Of a stretch of 6,961 bases of DNA, positions 6,487 to 6,961 are shown in pieces. The position numbers and the translations under genes were made by a program. The stretch is taken from contig JAKJEU010000076.1 in assembly GCA_022705265.1 (NCBI GenBank), positions 1-6,961 on the forward strand. Reading direction: 5' to 3'. Numbering within the stretch: the first letter of the stretch is position 1; every line of letters begins with the position of its first letter. The notes under the pieces are model-generated. The model was not told where the DNA came from. It saw nothing but the letters and a program-made list of their open reading frames with translations, and made no database searches. Source of the DNA: Pseudomonadota bacterium (lineage in GTDB: Bacteria > Pseudomonadota > Alphaproteobacteria > JAKJEU01).

Positions 6487-6525
6487 AAAAAAAGTGATGC
6501 CTTAAATTAATAAAGCATCACTTTT
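6487..6525 (-). terminator. Rho-independent terminator of the unknown membrane-protein gene
   Basis: Read on the minus strand, AAAAGTGATGC (6525-6515) pairs with GCATCACTTTT (6500-6490), an 11-base-pair stem whose core is GTGATGC/GCATCAC. The loop is 14 A/T-rich bases. A seven-T tract (6493-6487) includes the last stem bases. It lies about 20 bases after the stop codon at 6547. On the plus strand only four T follow the stem, so it is a weak terminator in that direction, where no gene needs one. Confidence 0.9.
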
Positions 6526-6546
6526 AAAAATTATCCATTTTAAAAA

Positions 6547-6961
6547 TTATTTTAAAACTTCTTCAATTTTTGTTGATAATGCTCTGAAAACATTTGAAAC
6601 AAAGTCATCTGATTTTTCAAAACCCTCACACCAGCTTGTATCAAGCGATGATTTTGAAACTTTTGCAAATTCTTCATCAAATTCTTTTAAACCATCAACA
6701 ACAAAAGCAGATGTCATATGCTTTTTATAAAAAGTTAAAAGTCCAGTTTCATCATTTTGTTTTACCAAAGATGCTTTTAAAAATTCTTTATATTGAACAA
6801 CATCAAAAACTTTTTTATCCAATCTTTTTTCTTTTAAAACATATGGGAAGTAAGCAATTACAAAACCAACCAAAACAAGCATTAAAGCAGCCATAAAAGT
6901 TGTAAAGCCCCACATGATATAAACCAAAGATATTGTTTCAGCCAAGAATAATGCAATAAAT
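6547..6961 (-). CDS. Unrecognised membrane protein, 5'-partial (runs off the right edge)
   Basis: I do not recognise this protein. The frame is open to the window edge. It encodes 137 complete codons before TAA (6549-6547) and probably starts outside the window. A TTG at 6945 could be read as a start, giving 132 residues, but it has no ribosome site and falls inside a hydrophobic stretch that begins upstream of it. Numbered from that TTG, a strong membrane segment covers about residues 12-36, with another hydrophobic stretch just before it (LFLAETISLVYIMW), so there may be two segments. A basic KEKRLDKK patch follows (about 38-45) and suggests that the soluble part faces the cytoplasm. The remaining roughly 90 residues are charged and mainly helical in character, rich in Lys, Glu, Asp and Phe, with a single Cys at 106. 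It has its own terminator and is separate from the rarA operon. Confidence 0.7.
   Translation of the reverse strand, partial: FIALFLAETISLVYIMWGFTTFMAALMLVLVGFVIAYFPYVLKEKRLDKKVFDVVQYKEFLKASLVKQNDETGLLTFYKKHMTSAFVVDGLKEFDEEFAKVSKSSLDTSWCEGFEKSDDFVSNVFRALSTKIEEVLK

Larger units (their letters stand above)
6409..6546. other. Intergenic region between the membrane-protein gene and rarA
   Basis: These 138 bases are the only real gap in the window. They hold the terminator of the upstream gene (6487-6525) and the rarA promoter (6440-6465), both acting on the minus strand. The rest is A/T-rich sequence with no coding potential, no tRNA-like fold and no repeat. The upstream gene and the operon are therefore separate transcription units. 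Confidence 0.8.

Noticed and set aside
6594..6896. 100-codon plus-strand frame opposite the unknown membrane protein
   Set aside because: Its composition (Gln, His, Leu, Lys repeats) is typical of antisense reading of AT-rich coding DNA. The minus-strand frame has coherent membrane topology and a terminator.
6943..6945. TTG as the true start of the membrane-protein gene
   Set aside because: No Shine-Dalgarno sequence precedes it, and the same frame stays open and hydrophobic to the window edge, so the gene probably begins outside.
1..6961. Search for CRISPR repeats, insertion-sequence ends, tRNA/rRNA, riboswitches or a defence or mobile cassette
   Set aside because: No spaced direct repeats, transposase, terminal inverted repeats, tRNA-like folds or toxin/antitoxin-like pairs were seen. 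All but one gene belongs to a familiar housekeeping or envelope family.

Overview
The window reads as ordinary chromosomal DNA from a strongly AT-rich, probably compact alphaproteobacterial genome. By eye it is roughly 70 % A+T and rich in Lys, Asn and Ile codons. The lineage is inferred from an ATP12-type F1-ATPase assembly chaperone, a family typical of Alphaproteobacteria and mitochondria. It lies just downstream of rarA and an RluC-type pseudouridine synthase, a neighbourhood I recall as common in that class. I cannot name a genus. A host-associated or gut alphaproteobacterium with a reduced genome would fit.

All genes lie on the minus strand, so transcription runs from high to low coordinates. 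At 6547-6961 is the 3' part of an unrecognised membrane protein, which runs off the right edge and ends at a rho-independent terminator (6487-6525). A 138-base gap (6409-6546) holds that terminator and a good extended -10 promoter (about 6440-6465). From there a tightly packed operon runs to the left edge: rarA, an rluC-type gene, an AsmA-family gene, an ATP12-family gene, nagZ, and an M50 site-2 protease-like gene. A strong terminator (20-49) overlaps the last stop codon. All five gene junctions overlap, by 1 to about 14 bases, so translation is probably coupled along the transcript.

The gene products are housekeeping or envelope functions with no single pathway: rescue of stalled replication forks (RarA), 23S rRNA modification (RluC type), inner-membrane/periplasmic envelope biogenesis (AsmA), F1-ATPase alpha-subunit chaperoning (ATP12), peptidoglycan recycling (NagZ) and intramembrane proteolysis (M50).

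The one clear anomaly is the ATP12 gene (1728-2152). It starts directly at the AsmA stop codon (TAATG) and lacks the usual N-terminal domain. Its remaining C-terminal domain is split between two frames, and a -1 shift would rejoin them exactly at a G GGA AAA heptamer (2036-2042). This could be a decayed gene, a one-base sequencing or assembly error in the GGGGAAAA tract, or programmed -1 frameshifting. I see no mobile element, CRISPR array, tRNA, rRNA or riboswitch, and no convincing evidence of a wholly new system.
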